Source: Tepidamorphaceae bacterium (GTDB taxonomy: Bacteria; Pseudomonadota; Alphaproteobacteria; Rhizobiales; Tepidamorphaceae). Taken from it: a stretch of 64,000 nucleotides of DNA. Below are positions 1-8,577 of the stretch, in pieces. The notes below the pieces were generated by a model. That model searched no databases. It was not told the origin of the DNA and saw only the letters and a program-made list of their open reading frames with translations. Location: the NCBI GenBank assembly GCA_028279445.1, contig JANQNT010000027.1:62001-126000 (forward strand), written 5' to 3'. How positions within the stretch are numbered: position 1 is the first letter of the stretch; each line of letters starts with the position of its first letter. Made by a program: the position numbers and the translations under genes.

Positions 1-864
1 GGTTCGCACAGCCACGGCCAGGGCCACGAGACCACCTTCGCCCAACTCGTCGCCGAGCGGCTCGGCATCGGCATCGACCAGGTCGAGATCGTGCACGGCG
101 ACACCGACAAGGTGCAGTTCGGCATGGGCACCTACGGATCGCGCTCCGGGGCGGTCGGCATGTCGGCGATCGCCAAGGCGCTCGACAAGGTCGAGGCCAA
201 GGCGAAGAAAATCGCCGCCCACCTGCTGGAGGCGGCCGAAGGCGACATCGAGTTCAAGGACGGCACCTTCTCGGTTACCGGCACCGACAAGTCGATCAGC
301 TTTCCCGAGGTTTCGCTGTCGGCCTATGTGGCGCACAAGTTCCCCACCAGCGAGATCGAGCCGGGCCTCAAGGAGGGGGCGTTCTATGACCCGTCCAATT
401 TCACGTTCCCGGCCGGCTGCCACATCTGCGAGGTAGAGATCGATCCGGCGACCGGCGTCACCGACATCGTCAACTGGGTTGCCGTCGACGACTTCGGCGT
501 CGTGGTCAATCCGATGATTGTCGAAGGCCAGGTGCACGGCGGCATCGCGCAAGGGGTCGGCCAGGCGCTGCTGGAGAACGCGGTCTACGACAGCTCCGGC
601 CAACTGCTCACCGCCTCCTACATGGACTACTGCATGCCGCGCGCCGACGATCTGCCGGACTTCACGGTGGACACCACGGTTACCCCGTGCCCGTCCAATC
701 CGCTCGGCATCAAGGGGTGCGGCGAGGCCGGCGCGATTGCCGCGCCGGCGGCCGTCATCAACGCCATCACCGACGCGCTCGGGCATGAGGAGATCGCCAT
801 GCCGGCGACGCCGCAGGCCGTGTGGCGGGCTGCCCAGGTGGCCGCGCGCGAAGCCGCCGAGTAA
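1..864 (+). CDS. coxL: Molybdenum hydroxylase large subunit, CoxL type (5' end outside window)
   Basis: This is the C-terminal 287 residues of the molybdopterin-cytosine-dinucleotide binding subunit of a xanthine dehydrogenase/CO dehydrogenase family enzyme. The reading frame is open from base 1, so the start lies outside the window. The family motif GQGHETT is at fragment residues 6-12, and KGCGEAG near the end carries the conserved active-site Glu (fragment residue 242). coxM follows 14 bases downstream. The L-then-M order is that of form II enzymes (coxSLM); form I operons run MSL. The residues that separate true form I CO dehydrogenase from form II (the AYxCSFR loop) lie upstream and cannot be checked, so the substrate is uncertain. 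The family is sure; oxidation of CO is not. Confidence 0.9.
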   Translation, partial: GSHSHGQGHETTFAQLVAERLGIGIDQVEIVHGDTDKVQFGMGTYGSRSGAVGMSAIAKALDKVEAKAKKIAAHLLEAAEGDIEFKDGTFSVTGTDKSISFPEVSLSAYVAHKFPTSEIEPGLKEGAFYDPSNFTFPAGCHICEVEIDPATGVTDIVNWVAVDDFGVVVNPMIVEGQVHGGIAQGVGQALLENAVYDSSGQLLTASYMDYCMPRADDLPDFTVDTTVTPCPSNPLGIKGCGEAGAIAAPAAVINAITDALGHEEIAMPATPQAVWRAAQVAAREAAE

Positions 865-878
865 GGGGAGGGTCAGCC

Positions 879-1667
879 ATGTACGACTTCGCTTTTCACC
901 GTCCCGCATCGATCCGCAAGGCCGCCTCGCTTGCCGCTGATGAGGACGCCAAGCTGCTGGCGGGCGGACAAACGCTGCTGCCGACCATGAAGCAGCGGCT
1001 GGCGGCGCCCGAAGCCCTCATCGACCTGTCCGGCATCGAAGGCCTGACCGGCATCGCCATGAAGGGCCGCACGCTTCATGTCGGCGCCATGAGCCGTCAT
1101 GCGGAGGTTGCGGAGAGTCCGGTGGTGCGTGAGGCGATCCCCGCGCTTGCCGCGCTCGCCGGCGGTATCGGCGATCCGCATGTGCGCAATCTCGGCACGC
1201 TCGGCGGGTCGATTGCCAACAACGATCCGGCTGCCGATTACCCGGCAGCGTGTCTTGGCCTTGGGGCCACCATTGCCACCAACAAGCGGCGCATCCCGGC
1301 GGACGATTTCTTCACCGGCATGTTCGAAACCGCGCTGCAAGACGGCGAGATCATCACCAAGGTGCTGTTTCCGGTGCCGCGGCGTGCCGGTTACGCGAAG
1401 TTCGCCAACCCCGCCTCGCGCTACGCGCTGGTCGGCGTGTTCGTGTCCAAGCGAAGCCGCCAGGTGCGCGTCGCGGTGACGGGGGCGGGACCGGGTGTCT
1501 TCCGCGCCACGGACATGGAAGAGGCACTGTCGAAACGCTTCGCAGCCAGGTCGCTCGATGGCGTGTCCGTGCCGGCCGGCGATCTCAACGACGATATCCA
1601 TGCGAGCGCCGACTATCGCGCGCATCTCGTCGGCGTGATGGCCAAACGGGCGGTCGACGCGGCCTGA
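879..1667 (+). CDS. coxM: FAD-binding medium subunit of the CoxL-type molybdenum hydroxylase
   Basis: This 262-residue FAD subunit passes electrons from the molybdenum subunit, through the Fe-S subunit, to the quinone pool. It carries the two flavin-binding signatures of the family: AGGQTLLP at residues 28-35 and TLGGSIANNDPAADYP from residue 107. I chose the ATG at 879, preceded by GGGGAGGG, rather than a longer frame into coxL, because MYDFAFHRP is the typical family N terminus. It lies 14 bases after coxL and is clearly co-transcribed. A strong stem-loop follows the gene before coxD. The small Fe-S subunit (coxS) is not downstream, so it should lie upstream of coxL outside the window. Confidence 0.92.
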   Translation: MYDFAFHRPASIRKAASLAADEDAKLLAGGQTLLPTMKQRLAAPEALIDLSGIEGLTGIAMKGRTLHVGAMSRHAEVAESPVVREAIPALAALAGGIGDPHVRNLGTLGGSIANNDPAADYPAACLGLGATIATNKRRIPADDFFTGMFETALQDGEIITKVLFPVPRRAGYAKFANPASRYALVGVFVSKRSRQVRVAVTGAGPGVFRATDMEEALSKRFAARSLDGVSVPAGDLNDDIHASADYRAHLVGVMAKRAVDAA

Positions 1668-1701
1668 ACGCGTTTGCCAGCGTCCGAAACGACGACTATG
1701 C

Positions 1702-1726
1702 AATGGGGCGGGCAATCCGCCCCATT
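1702..1726 (+). terminator. Stem-loop between coxM and coxD
   Basis: A perfect 10-bp stem (AATGGGGCGG pairing with CCGCCCCATT) encloses a five-base loop. No run of T follows, so it is a weak intrinsic terminator at best. It may instead be an mRNA processing or stabilising hairpin that separates the structural genes (coxLM) from the maturation genes (coxDE and beyond). Confidence 0.5.
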
Positions 1727-1743
1727 CGTGTCTTGAAGGGAGC

Positions 1744-2670
1744 ATGCGCGTGAGCACCCCCACCCTGCCGGGCTCCATCGACGATGCGCTCGAGCTGCTC
1801 GAGGCCGGCGACTACCTCGCCGGGCGCGCGCTGGCCACCGTCGTCTTCCTGAGCCTGAAGATGGGACGGTCGCTGTTCCTGGAAGGCGAGGCGGGCGTTG
1901 GCAAGACCGAGATCGCCAAGGTGCTTGCTGCAGGTCTCGGCCGGCGGCTGATCCGCCTGCAGTGCTACGAGGGGCTCGATGTCGCCTCGGCGGTCTACGA
2001 GTGGAACTACGCCGCGCAGATGATCGAGATCCGCCTGGCGGAGGCGCAAGGCGCCGCCGATCGCGCGCGGCTGGGCGAGGATGTGTTCTCCGAGCGCTTC
2101 CTGATCAAGCGCGCGCTGCTGGAGGCGCTGGAGACGGATGCCGCCGGGCCGCCGGTGCTGCTGATCGACGAGCTCGACCGGGCCGACGAGGCCTTCGAGG
2201 CGTTCCTGCTGGAGGTGCTTGCCGACTTCCAGATCACCATTCCCGAAATCGGTACGGTGCGCGCCGACGAGCCGCCGATTGTGGTCATCACCTCCAACCG
2301 CACGCGGGAAATCCACGATGCGCTGAAGCGCCGTTGTCTCTATCACTGGGTCGGCTATCCCGATGTCGAGCGCGAACTGGCGATCGTCAAGCGCAAGGTG
2401 CCCGATGCGGCCGAGGCGCTCAGCCGCCAGCTCGTGCATTTCGTCCAGCGTATCCGGGCGGAGGATGTGTTCAAGGCGCCCGGTGTCGCCGAAACGCTCG
2501 ACTGGGCGGCAGCCCTCAGCGAACTCGACGCGGTCGCCCTCGATCCGGCAATTGCCTCGGACACGCTGGGCGTGATCCTCAAGTACCAGGACGATATCGA
2601 CCGCTTCCAGAAAAGCCGCATCAAGGAATTGATCGACGAGGTGGATGCGGAGCTGAGGGTTTCCGCGTGA
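1744..2670 (+). CDS. coxD: MoxR-family AAA+ ATPase, CoxD type
   Basis: This 308-residue AAA+ ATPase has Walker A GEAGVGKTE (residues 48-56) and Walker B PVLLIDELDR (137-146), followed by sensor-like VVITSNRTREI. In the CO dehydrogenase system of Afipia (Oligotropha) carboxidovorans, CoxD is the ATPase chaperone that helps build the copper-sulfur-molybdenum active site. It usually works with a von Willebrand-type partner, and coxE follows here with a 4-base GTGA overlap, the normal MoxR/VWA pairing. The start is the ATG at 1744 after GAAGGGAGC. The presence of coxD favours a true maturation pathway for the upstream enzyme, although coxDE pairs also accompany form II enzymes of unknown substrate. 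Confidence 0.9.
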   Translation: MRVSTPTLPGSIDDALELLEAGDYLAGRALATVVFLSLKMGRSLFLEGEAGVGKTEIAKVLAAGLGRRLIRLQCYEGLDVASAVYEWNYAAQMIEIRLAEAQGAADRARLGEDVFSERFLIKRALLEALETDAAGPPVLLIDELDRADEAFEAFLLEVLADFQITIPEIGTVRADEPPIVVITSNRTREIHDALKRRCLYHWVGYPDVERELAIVKRKVPDAAEALSRQLVHFVQRIRAEDVFKAPGVAETLDWAAALSELDAVALDPAIASDTLGVILKYQDDIDRFQKSRIKELIDEVDAELRVSA

Positions 2671-3902
2671 GCATGCAGGCAGACGGCGGCGCCGGAGCGC
2701 TCGCTGACAACGTTGCCCATTTCGGCCGGGCGCTGCGCGCTGCCGGGCTGAAGGTCGGGCCGGCCACCATCATCGACGCGATCACCGCGCTGAAGCTCGG
2801 CGGTATCGGAACCCGCGAGGATGTCTACTGGACGCTGGCGTCGATCTTCGTCAAACGCCACGAGGATGCCGAACTGTTCGACCAGGCCTTCGCCCTGTTC
2901 TGGCGCAAGCGCGCGCTGATGGAGCGCATGCTTCAAGCCCTAATGCCGGTGACGGCCGCCCCGCAGGACAACAGCAAACGCGATCCCGTCAGCCGGCGCA
3001 TTTCAGATGCGATGTTCGACGAGGCGTCGCCACCGGCGGAACGGCCGCGCCCGCAGATCGATATCGACTCCACCCTGACCGTCTCCGAGCGTGAACTGCT
3101 GCGGTCCAAGGATTTCCAGCAGATGACGGCCGATGAGATCGCCGCCGCGCGCAAGCTGATCGCGCGGCTGACGTTGCCCTTCGACACCGTGACGACGCGG
3201 CGTATGGAACCGGCCGCGCGCGGACCGCTGATTGATACAAGGCGCACGCTGCGCGCCAGCCTGCGCGCCGGGGGTGGCATGATCTCCCTGAAGCGGGTCA
3301 GGCCGCAGCGGCGCCACCCGCCAATCGTCGCGCTGTGCGACATTTCCGGCTCGATGAGCGAGTACACGCAGGTGTTCCTGCACTTCCTGCACGCACTCAC
3401 CGAGCGCCGCCGGCGCGTTGCGAGCTTTGTCTTTTCCACCCGGCTGACCAATGTCACGCGGGCGCTGCGCCAGCGCGATCCCGACGAGGCGCTGGCGCTG
3501 TGTTCGGATCAGGTCGCCGACTGGTCGGGCGGTACGCGCATCGCCGATTGCCTGGGCGACTTCAATCGCACCTGGTCGCGCCGGGTGCTGGGGCAGGGCG
3601 CGGTGGTGCTGCTGATCACCGACGGGCTTGAACGCGACGATCCCGGCGGCGAACTTGCCCGCGTCATGGAGAGGCTGCACAAGTCCTGCCGGCGGCTGGT
3701 CTGGCTCAATCCGCTGTTGCGCTACGATGGCTTCGAGGCGCGCGCCGCCGGCATCCGGGCGATGATGCCGCATGTGGACGAATTCCGGCCGGTCCACAAT
3801 ATAGCCGCCATGGAAGGCCTGTGCGCGGCGTTGCAGCAGCGGGTGGATCACGCGGCATCCCCGCGCAAATGGCTGAGCCGTATCGCCGATCGGGCCGCTT
3901 GA
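2667..3902 (+). CDS. coxE: VWA-domain protein, CoxE type
   Basis: This protein of about 411 residues has a C-terminal von Willebrand A domain with the metal-binding MIDAS motif DISGSMS starting at residue 225. The family partners MoxR ATPases in metalloenzyme maturation. The GTG at 2667 overlaps the coxD stop by 4 bases, with AGGG upstream. The ATG at 2673 is an alternative start that would remove two residues. The N-terminal half, about 200 residues, has no catalytic motif and contains a charged, helical segment. The next gene starts 17 bases downstream, so the maturation genes read as one transcript. Role by family: CoxDE-dependent insertion of the active-site metal. Confidence 0.88.
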   Translation: MSMQADGGAGALADNVAHFGRALRAAGLKVGPATIIDAITALKLGGIGTREDVYWTLASIFVKRHEDAELFDQAFALFWRKRALMERMLQALMPVTAAPQDNSKRDPVSRRISDAMFDEASPPAERPRPQIDIDSTLTVSERELLRSKDFQQMTADEIAAARKLIARLTLPFDTVTTRRMEPAARGPLIDTRRTLRASLRAGGGMISLKRVRPQRRHPPIVALCDISGSMSEYTQVFLHFLHALTERRRRVASFVFSTRLTNVTRALRQRDPDEALALCSDQVADWSGGTRIADCLGDFNRTWSRRVLGQGAVVLLITDGLERDDPGGELARVMERLHKSCRRLVWLNPLLRYDGFEARAAGIRAMMPHVDEFRPVHNIAAMEGLCAALQQRVDHAASPRKWLSRIADRAA

Positions 3903-3919
3903 TCAGGAGGTCGTACCAC

Positions 3920-4261
3920 GTGCCCAAGCCCACGCATGACCCGAAGGGTGACATCCTGGCCATCGCCGAGCGGTGGGCCGGGGAGGGGCGCGACGTGGCG
4001 CTGGCCACCGTCATCGAGACCTGGGGATCGGCGCCGCGCCCGGTCGGCAGCCATCTGGTGATCGACGCGGAGGGTGCGTTCATGGGATCGGTCTCCGGCG
4101 GCTGCGTGGAAGGTGCCGTGGTGACCGAGGCGGTGGACGTGATCGCGGGCGGCGACCCCAAGGTGCTCGAATTCGGCGTTGCCGACGAGACGGCGTGGGA
4201 AGTCGGGTTGTCCTGCGGCGGACGCATCCGCGTCTACGTGGAAAAGCTGACGCGGGGTTGA
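3920..4261 (+). CDS. XdhC-family protein, N-terminal (XdhC/CoxI) domain alone
   Basis: This 113-residue protein matches the first domain of XdhC/CoxI proteins, with the signature SVSGGCVEGAVV and a terminal SCGGRIRVYVE segment. XdhC proteins bind and protect molybdenum cofactor and help insert the sulfurated form into xanthine dehydrogenase-type enzymes. The GTG at 3920 is chosen because a perfect AGGAGG (3905-3910) sits 9 bases upstream and just after the coxE stop. The second half of a canonical XdhC is encoded by the next gene, 4 bases downstream. The split has an intact stop, start and spacing, so it is a natural two-gene arrangement and not a frameshift. Confidence 0.82.
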   Translation: MPKPTHDPKGDILAIAERWAGEGRDVALATVIETWGSAPRPVGSHLVIDAEGAFMGSVSGGCVEGAVVTEAVDVIAGGDPKVLEFGVADETAWEVGLSCGGRIRVYVEKLTRG

Positions 4262-4265
4262 GCGC

Positions 4266-4955
4266 ATGGAGCTTGGCCTTCTTGCCGCCTTGAACGAGGA
4301 GCGCAGCCAGCGCCGCGCGGTGCTGGTCGTCACCGAGCTTGCGTCCGGTGCGCAGCGGCTGATCCGCGAGGCGGACATCGATGCCGAGGACGAGGCCGAC
4401 GCCTTGCGGGCCGCGTTGCTGTCTGGCAGAAGTCGGGTTCAGCCGGGCGAGGCTGGCGAGCGCTTCGTCGCGGTGCATGTCCCCGCTCCGAAGTTCGTCG
4501 TCGTCGGCGCGGTGCACATTTCCCAGGCGCTGGCGCCGATGGCGATTGCGGCGGGGTTCGATGTCACCATTGTCGATCCACGCACGGCCTTCGCCACCGC
4601 GGAGCGCTTCGCGGGGCTTCGCCTGATCGCCGAATGGCCGGACGAGGCACTGCCGGCGATCGGGCTTGACCGCTGGACGGCGTTCGCCGCGCTGACGCAC
4701 GACCCCAAGATCGATGACGACGCCATCGCCGCCGCACTGAATGCGGGTTGCTTCTACGTCGGCGCGCTGGGCAGCCGGAAGACCCATGCCAAACGGCTCG
4801 AGCGGCTGGCCGAATGTGGCGTCAATGAACGCGATACCGCGCGCATCCACGCGCCCATCGGCCTCGATATCGGAGCGCAGAGCCCCGCCGAGATCGCCGT
4901 CGCGGTGCTGGCCGAGGCCATCGCCGCGCTGCGCGGGGGGCAGCACGCGCGATGA
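4266..4955 (+). CDS. XdhC-family protein, Rossmann (XdhC C-terminal) domain
   Basis: This 229-residue protein corresponds to the C-terminal Rossmann domain of XdhC/CoxI, with FVVVGAVHISQALAPMA near the middle, then DVTIVDPR and the family hallmark YVGALGSRKTHAKRL. It completes the XdhC function begun by the preceding gene in molybdenum cofactor delivery. The first hundred residues form an extra N-terminal segment. It starts 4 bases after the upstream stop and overlaps the next gene by 4 bases (ATGA), so translational coupling is likely. One oddity: many family members have a GAGHV-type nucleotide loop where this one reads GAVHI. Confidence 0.8.
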   Translation: MELGLLAALNEERSQRRAVLVVTELASGAQRLIREADIDAEDEADALRAALLSGRSRVQPGEAGERFVAVHVPAPKFVVVGAVHISQALAPMAIAAGFDVTIVDPRTAFATAERFAGLRLIAEWPDEALPAIGLDRWTAFAALTHDPKIDDDAIAAALNAGCFYVGALGSRKTHAKRLERLAECGVNERDTARIHAPIGLDIGAQSPAEIAVAVLAEAIAALRGGQHAR

Positions 4956-6568
4956 GGTTCGGCCGTGTCGCCACGAAGCAGGCGGAGGGCGCCATCCTGG
5001 CGCATTCGCACAAGACCGACGCCGGCACCTTCAGGAAAGGCCATAGGCTGGACGCTGCCGATTGCACCGCATTGATCGCGGCCGGTCTAGAGGAGGTCAC
5101 CGTCGCCAGGCTGGAGACCGGCGACGTGCACGAGGACGAGGCGGCGGCGCGGCTGGCGCGCGCGCTGATCGCGCAGGATGCGCATGTGTCGCTGGTGGAC
5201 GCCTTCACCGGCCGCGTCAACCTGCACAGCGAAGCGGACGGTCTGCTGGTCGTCGATGCGGCGAAGATCGACGTGGCCAATGCCATCGACGAGGCGATCA
5301 CCATCGCCACGCTGCCCGCCCATGCCCGCGTTACGACGGGGCGCATGGTCGCCACCGTCAAGATGATCCCCTTCGCGGTGCCGGGTGAAGCGCTGGAGCG
5401 CGTCTGCGAGGTGGTGTCCGGCGCGCTTCGGGTCGCTGCGTTCAGCCCGATCCGCGTCGGGGTGGTGGCGACGCGGCTGCCCTCGCTCAAGCCAAGCGTG
5501 ATGGACAAGACCGCGCGCATCCTGGCCGAGCGGCTGGCCGTCTATGACGGCTCGGTGGTGTGCGAACTGCGTGTCGATCACGATGCTGGCGCCATCGCCG
5601 ATGCGATCGCGGAACTGGACATCCAGGCGCCCGACGTGACGCTGGTCTTCGGGGCATCGGCGATCACCGACCGTCGCGACGACATTCCCGCGGCCATCGA
5701 GATGGCCGGTGGCAGCGTGCAGCACTTCGGCATGCCGGTCGATCCGGGCAATCTGCTGCTGCTTGGCGCGCGTAATGGAAAGCCCGTCCTCGGCGCGCCG
5801 GGCTGTGCCCGCAGTTCCAAGGAGAACGGTTTCGACTGGGTGCTGGACCGCGTCGCCGCGGGGCTCGATGTGACCGCGAACGACATTGTCGCCATGGGTG
5901 TCGGTGGGTTGCTGATGGAAATCCCCTCACGGCCGCAGCCGCGCGCCGGCCGGATCGAAACGTCGCGCGAGCGCGCCGTCGGCGCCTTGGTGCTGGCGGC
6001 GGGACGCTCCACGCGGATGGGCGGGCCCAACAAGCTGCTGGAGCATGTTGGCGGCCGCCCGCTGGTGCGCCGCGCCGTGGAGGCGGCGCTCGCCAGCAAG
6101 GCGGAGCCTGTGGTGGTGGTCACCGGCAACGCGGCGGATGATGTAGCCGCGGCGCTCGATGGCCTGGATGTCACGCTGGCGCACAACCCGGACTTCGCTA
6201 TGGGTCTCTCCACCTCGCTTGCGCGCGGCCTTGCCGCGTTGCCGGAAACGGTGGCGGGTGCGGTGGTGTGCCTTGCGGACATGCCCGGCATCGATGCGGA
6301 CCTGCTCGACACGCTGATCGGCGGTTTCGTCGAAGCGCCGGAAGGCACCATCCTCGTGCCGACGGTCGATGGCAAGCGAGGCAATCCGGTGGTGTGGTCG
6401 CGGCGCTATTTTGCAGCCCTTGCGGCGGTGTCCGGCGATGTGGGCGGGCGCGCGCTGATCGGCGAGAACGCTGCCGCCGTCGTCGAACTGCCGGTCGGCA
6501 GCGAAGCGCTGGCCGATGTCGATACCCCCGATGCGCTCGCCGCGGTGCGCAAGACCCATGGCGACTGA
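4952..6568 (+). CDS. Fused molybdopterin-binding and MobA/MocA-like nucleotidyltransferase
   Basis: This 538-residue fusion has two parts. Residues 1 to about 330 resemble a MoeA/MoaB-type molybdopterin-binding domain, with FGASAITDRRDDIP. From about residue 346 there is a MobA-like nucleotidyltransferase with LVLAAGRSTRMGGPNK, then CLADMPGID and GNPVVW. The second domain is typical of MocA, which attaches CMP to molybdopterin to make the cytosine dinucleotide cofactor that CoxL-type enzymes require. The gene is coupled to the XdhC gene by an ATGA overlap and overlaps the photolyase gene by 11 bases. Its position in the cox operon supports cofactor synthesis dedicated to that enzyme. CTP over GTP specificity is inferred from context. 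Confidence 0.85.
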   Translation: MRFGRVATKQAEGAILAHSHKTDAGTFRKGHRLDAADCTALIAAGLEEVTVARLETGDVHEDEAAARLARALIAQDAHVSLVDAFTGRVNLHSEADGLLVVDAAKIDVANAIDEAITIATLPAHARVTTGRMVATVKMIPFAVPGEALERVCEVVSGALRVAAFSPIRVGVVATRLPSLKPSVMDKTARILAERLAVYDGSVVCELRVDHDAGAIADAIAELDIQAPDVTLVFGASAITDRRDDIPAAIEMAGGSVQHFGMPVDPGNLLLLGARNGKPVLGAPGCARSSKENGFDWVLDRVAAGLDVTANDIVAMGVGGLLMEIPSRPQPRAGRIETSRERAVGALVLAAGRSTRMGGPNKLLEHVGGRPLVRRAVEAALASKAEPVVVVTGNAADDVAAALDGLDVTLAHNPDFAMGLSTSLARGLAALPETVAGAVVCLADMPGIDADLLDTLIGGFVEAPEGTILVPTVDGKRGNPVVWSRRYFAALAAVSGDVGGRALIGENAAAVVELPVGSEALADVDTPDALAAVRKTHGD

Positions 6569-8156
6569 GACCGGCGGCGCGCTGCGGATCGTCCTGGGTG
6601 ATCAGCTCAGCCGCGATGTCGCCGCGCTGCGCGACCTCGATCCGGCGCACGATACTGTGTTGATGATGGAGGTTGCGGACGAGGCCACCTACGTGCCGCA
6701 CCACCCCAAGAAGATCGCCTTCATCCTGTCGGCCATGCGCCACTTTGCCGAAGCGCTGCGCGGGGAGGGCATCCGGGTTGACTACGTGCGGCTCGATGAT
6801 CCCGACAACACCGGCAGCTTCACCGGCGAAGTCGTCCGTGCGGCCGCCCGCAATGACGTGTCGCGCCTTGTCGTCACCGAGCCTGGCGAGTGGCGCGTGC
6901 TGCAAGCGATGCGTGACTGGGGCGAGGAGACCGGCCGCGATCTCGATATCCGCGAGGATGACCGGTTCCTGTGCAGCCATGCGGAGTTCGCTGCCTGGGC
7001 GAAAGACCGCAAGGCGCTGCGCATGGAGCACTTCTATCGGCTGATGCGCCGCAGCACCGGTTACCTCATGGAGGGCGATACACCGGTCGCGGGACAATGG
7101 AATTTCGATCAGGAAAACCGCAAGCGCCTGCCCGACGACCTGAGCGTTCCGAGCCGGACCGTTTTCCCGCCCGATGAGATCACCCGCGGGGTGATCGATC
7201 TTGTAGCGGATCGTTTCCCGCACCACTTCGGCGACCTGGAGCCGTTCGGCTTTGCCGTCACGCGCGCCGACGCGCTGATTGCCCTGGACGCGTTCGTTGT
7301 CGACTGCCTGCCGCGGTTCGGCGACTATCAGGATGCCATGGCGCGCCAGGAGCCGTTCCTGTTCCACGCCGTGCTCAGCCCCTACATCAATGCCGGGTTG
7401 CTCGATCCGCGCGAAGTCTGCGACGCCGCTGTGGCGGCCTACGAGCACGGCGCCGCGCCGATCAATGCGGTCGAGGGGTTTGTGCGCCAGATCATCGGCT
7501 GGCGGGAGTATGTGCGCGGCATCTACTGGCTGAAGATGCCCGGTTACGCCAAGACCAACGCGCTTGGCGCGCATCGATCGCTGCCGGATTTCTACTGGAC
7601 CGGCGACACCGATATGGCCTGCATGGCGGCGGCAATCGCGGATACGCGCCGCAACGCTTATGCCCACCACATCCAGCGGCTGATGGTGACCGGCAATTTC
7701 GCACTGCTTGCCGCTGTATCGCCGGAGCAGATCGAGGCCTGGTATCTCGCCGTTTATGCCGACGCCTACGAGTGGGTCGAACTGCCCAACACCCACGGCA
7801 TGGCGATCTTCGCCGACGGTGGCCTGCTGGCCTCAAAGCCCTATGCGGCGTCCGGCGCCTACATCAACCGCATGTCCGACTATTGCCGCGGCTGCCGCTA
7901 CGACGTGAAGAGCCGCCACGGCGAGACCGCATGCCCGTTCAATTATCTCTATTGGAACTTCGTCGCCACCCACCAGGACACGCTTCGCAGCAACCGCCGC
8001 ATGGTGATGGTGTATCGTTCGCTCGACCGAATGGACAGCCAAGTCGTCATGCAGATGCAGGCGGACGCGGATGCGTTCCTGACGCGTATTGCATCTGCGA
8101 ACAACTGGCAGCGGTCTTATATTGTGGCTGCTAACTCACTGAAAAGTAATAATTAA
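6558..8156 (+). CDS. phrB: FeS-type bacterial (6-4) photolyase/cryptochrome (PhrB/CryB family)
   Basis: This 532-residue FAD protein of the FeS-BCP photolyase-related family repairs (6-4) photoproducts with blue light in characterised members. Cysteines at 355, 443, 446 and 459 match the four [4Fe-4S] ligands of Agrobacterium PhrB (350, 438, 441, 454 from memory) with a constant offset of five. The cluster is in YCRGCRYDVKSRHGETACPF. The N-terminal domain starts ALRIVLGDQLSRD, typical of the family. The ATG at 6558 overlaps the previous gene by 11 bases, placing a light-dependent DNA repair gene at the end of a cox operon; no functional link is obvious. No terminator is visible before the next gene. 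Confidence 0.9.
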   Translation: MATETGGALRIVLGDQLSRDVAALRDLDPAHDTVLMMEVADEATYVPHHPKKIAFILSAMRHFAEALRGEGIRVDYVRLDDPDNTGSFTGEVVRAAARNDVSRLVVTEPGEWRVLQAMRDWGEETGRDLDIREDDRFLCSHAEFAAWAKDRKALRMEHFYRLMRRSTGYLMEGDTPVAGQWNFDQENRKRLPDDLSVPSRTVFPPDEITRGVIDLVADRFPHHFGDLEPFGFAVTRADALIALDAFVVDCLPRFGDYQDAMARQEPFLFHAVLSPYINAGLLDPREVCDAAVAAYEHGAAPINAVEGFVRQIIGWREYVRGIYWLKMPGYAKTNALGAHRSLPDFYWTGDTDMACMAAAIADTRRNAYAHHIQRLMVTGNFALLAAVSPEQIEAWYLAVYADAYEWVELPNTHGMAIFADGGLLASKPYAASGAYINRMSDYCRGCRYDVKSRHGETACPFNYLYWNFVATHQDTLRSNRRMVMVYRSLDRMDSQVVMQMQADADAFLTRIASANNWQRSYIVAANSLKSNN

Positions 8157-8233
8157 TTAGGATTTGTAACTTGCAATATGGTTAACGCACCGGCCAACAT
8201 CTGTCGGTGGTGAAACCGATTGCGAGGTGCCTC

Positions 8234-8503
8234 ATGGCGTGTGACGCGTTCAAACGGCAGCTTGAGGGATACGGCCTGACGACGGCCTGCATCCTCTACC
8301 GCATGCCGGACCATCCAAGTGTGCTGCAGGAGTTCATCTGGCAGACCTACGACCTTGCGCCCGACTTCCCGGAGCTGAACCGGTTCGTTTCGTTCTGGCG
8401 CGAGGAAATCGACGGGCCGCTGCATTCGGTGCGCTACGCGCATCGGCGGCTGATCGGCCCCAACCAGTGGCGTATCGTGGACGGCGAGTTCGCGTTGCAC
8501 TGA
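8234..8503 (+). CDS. Usg-like family protein
   Basis: This 89-residue protein matches the Usg-like family, a small alphaproteobacterial protein first noted beside the trp genes of Caulobacter and still without a known function. The family core is clear: LTTACILYRMPDHPSVLQEF, then a DLAPDFPELNRFVSFW stretch and GPLHSVRYAHRRLI. The ATG at 8234 is preferred over the upstream GTG at 8207 because GAGG lies six bases before it and the length matches the family (about 90 residues). It lies alone, 77 bases after the photolyase gene and 74 bases before the next gene. Confidence 0.85.
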   Translation: MACDAFKRQLEGYGLTTACILYRMPDHPSVLQEFIWQTYDLAPDFPELNRFVSFWREEIDGPLHSVRYAHRRLIGPNQWRIVDGEFALH

Positions 8504-8540
8504 CTTTCAGACGTGGCGCTGCGGCGCCGGTCGGGCTAGA

Positions 8541-8566
8541 ACCCCTTCTTCCGGCAAGAAGAGGGG
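8541..8566 (+). terminator. Hairpin between usg-like gene and dehydrogenase gene
   Basis: CCCCTTCTT is followed, after the CCGGC loop, by AAGAAGAGGGG, giving a stem with a two-base bulge. No T-tract follows, so termination strength is doubtful. It lies only 12 bases before the next start codon and might act on translation initiation instead. Confidence 0.3.
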
Positions 8567-8577
8567 CGTGCCCGTTC

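Noticed and set aside
3920-4955. A frameshifted xdhC gene
   Set aside because: Both halves have their own ribosome-binding site, start and stop, the gap is four bases, and split XdhC pairs are common in related genomes.
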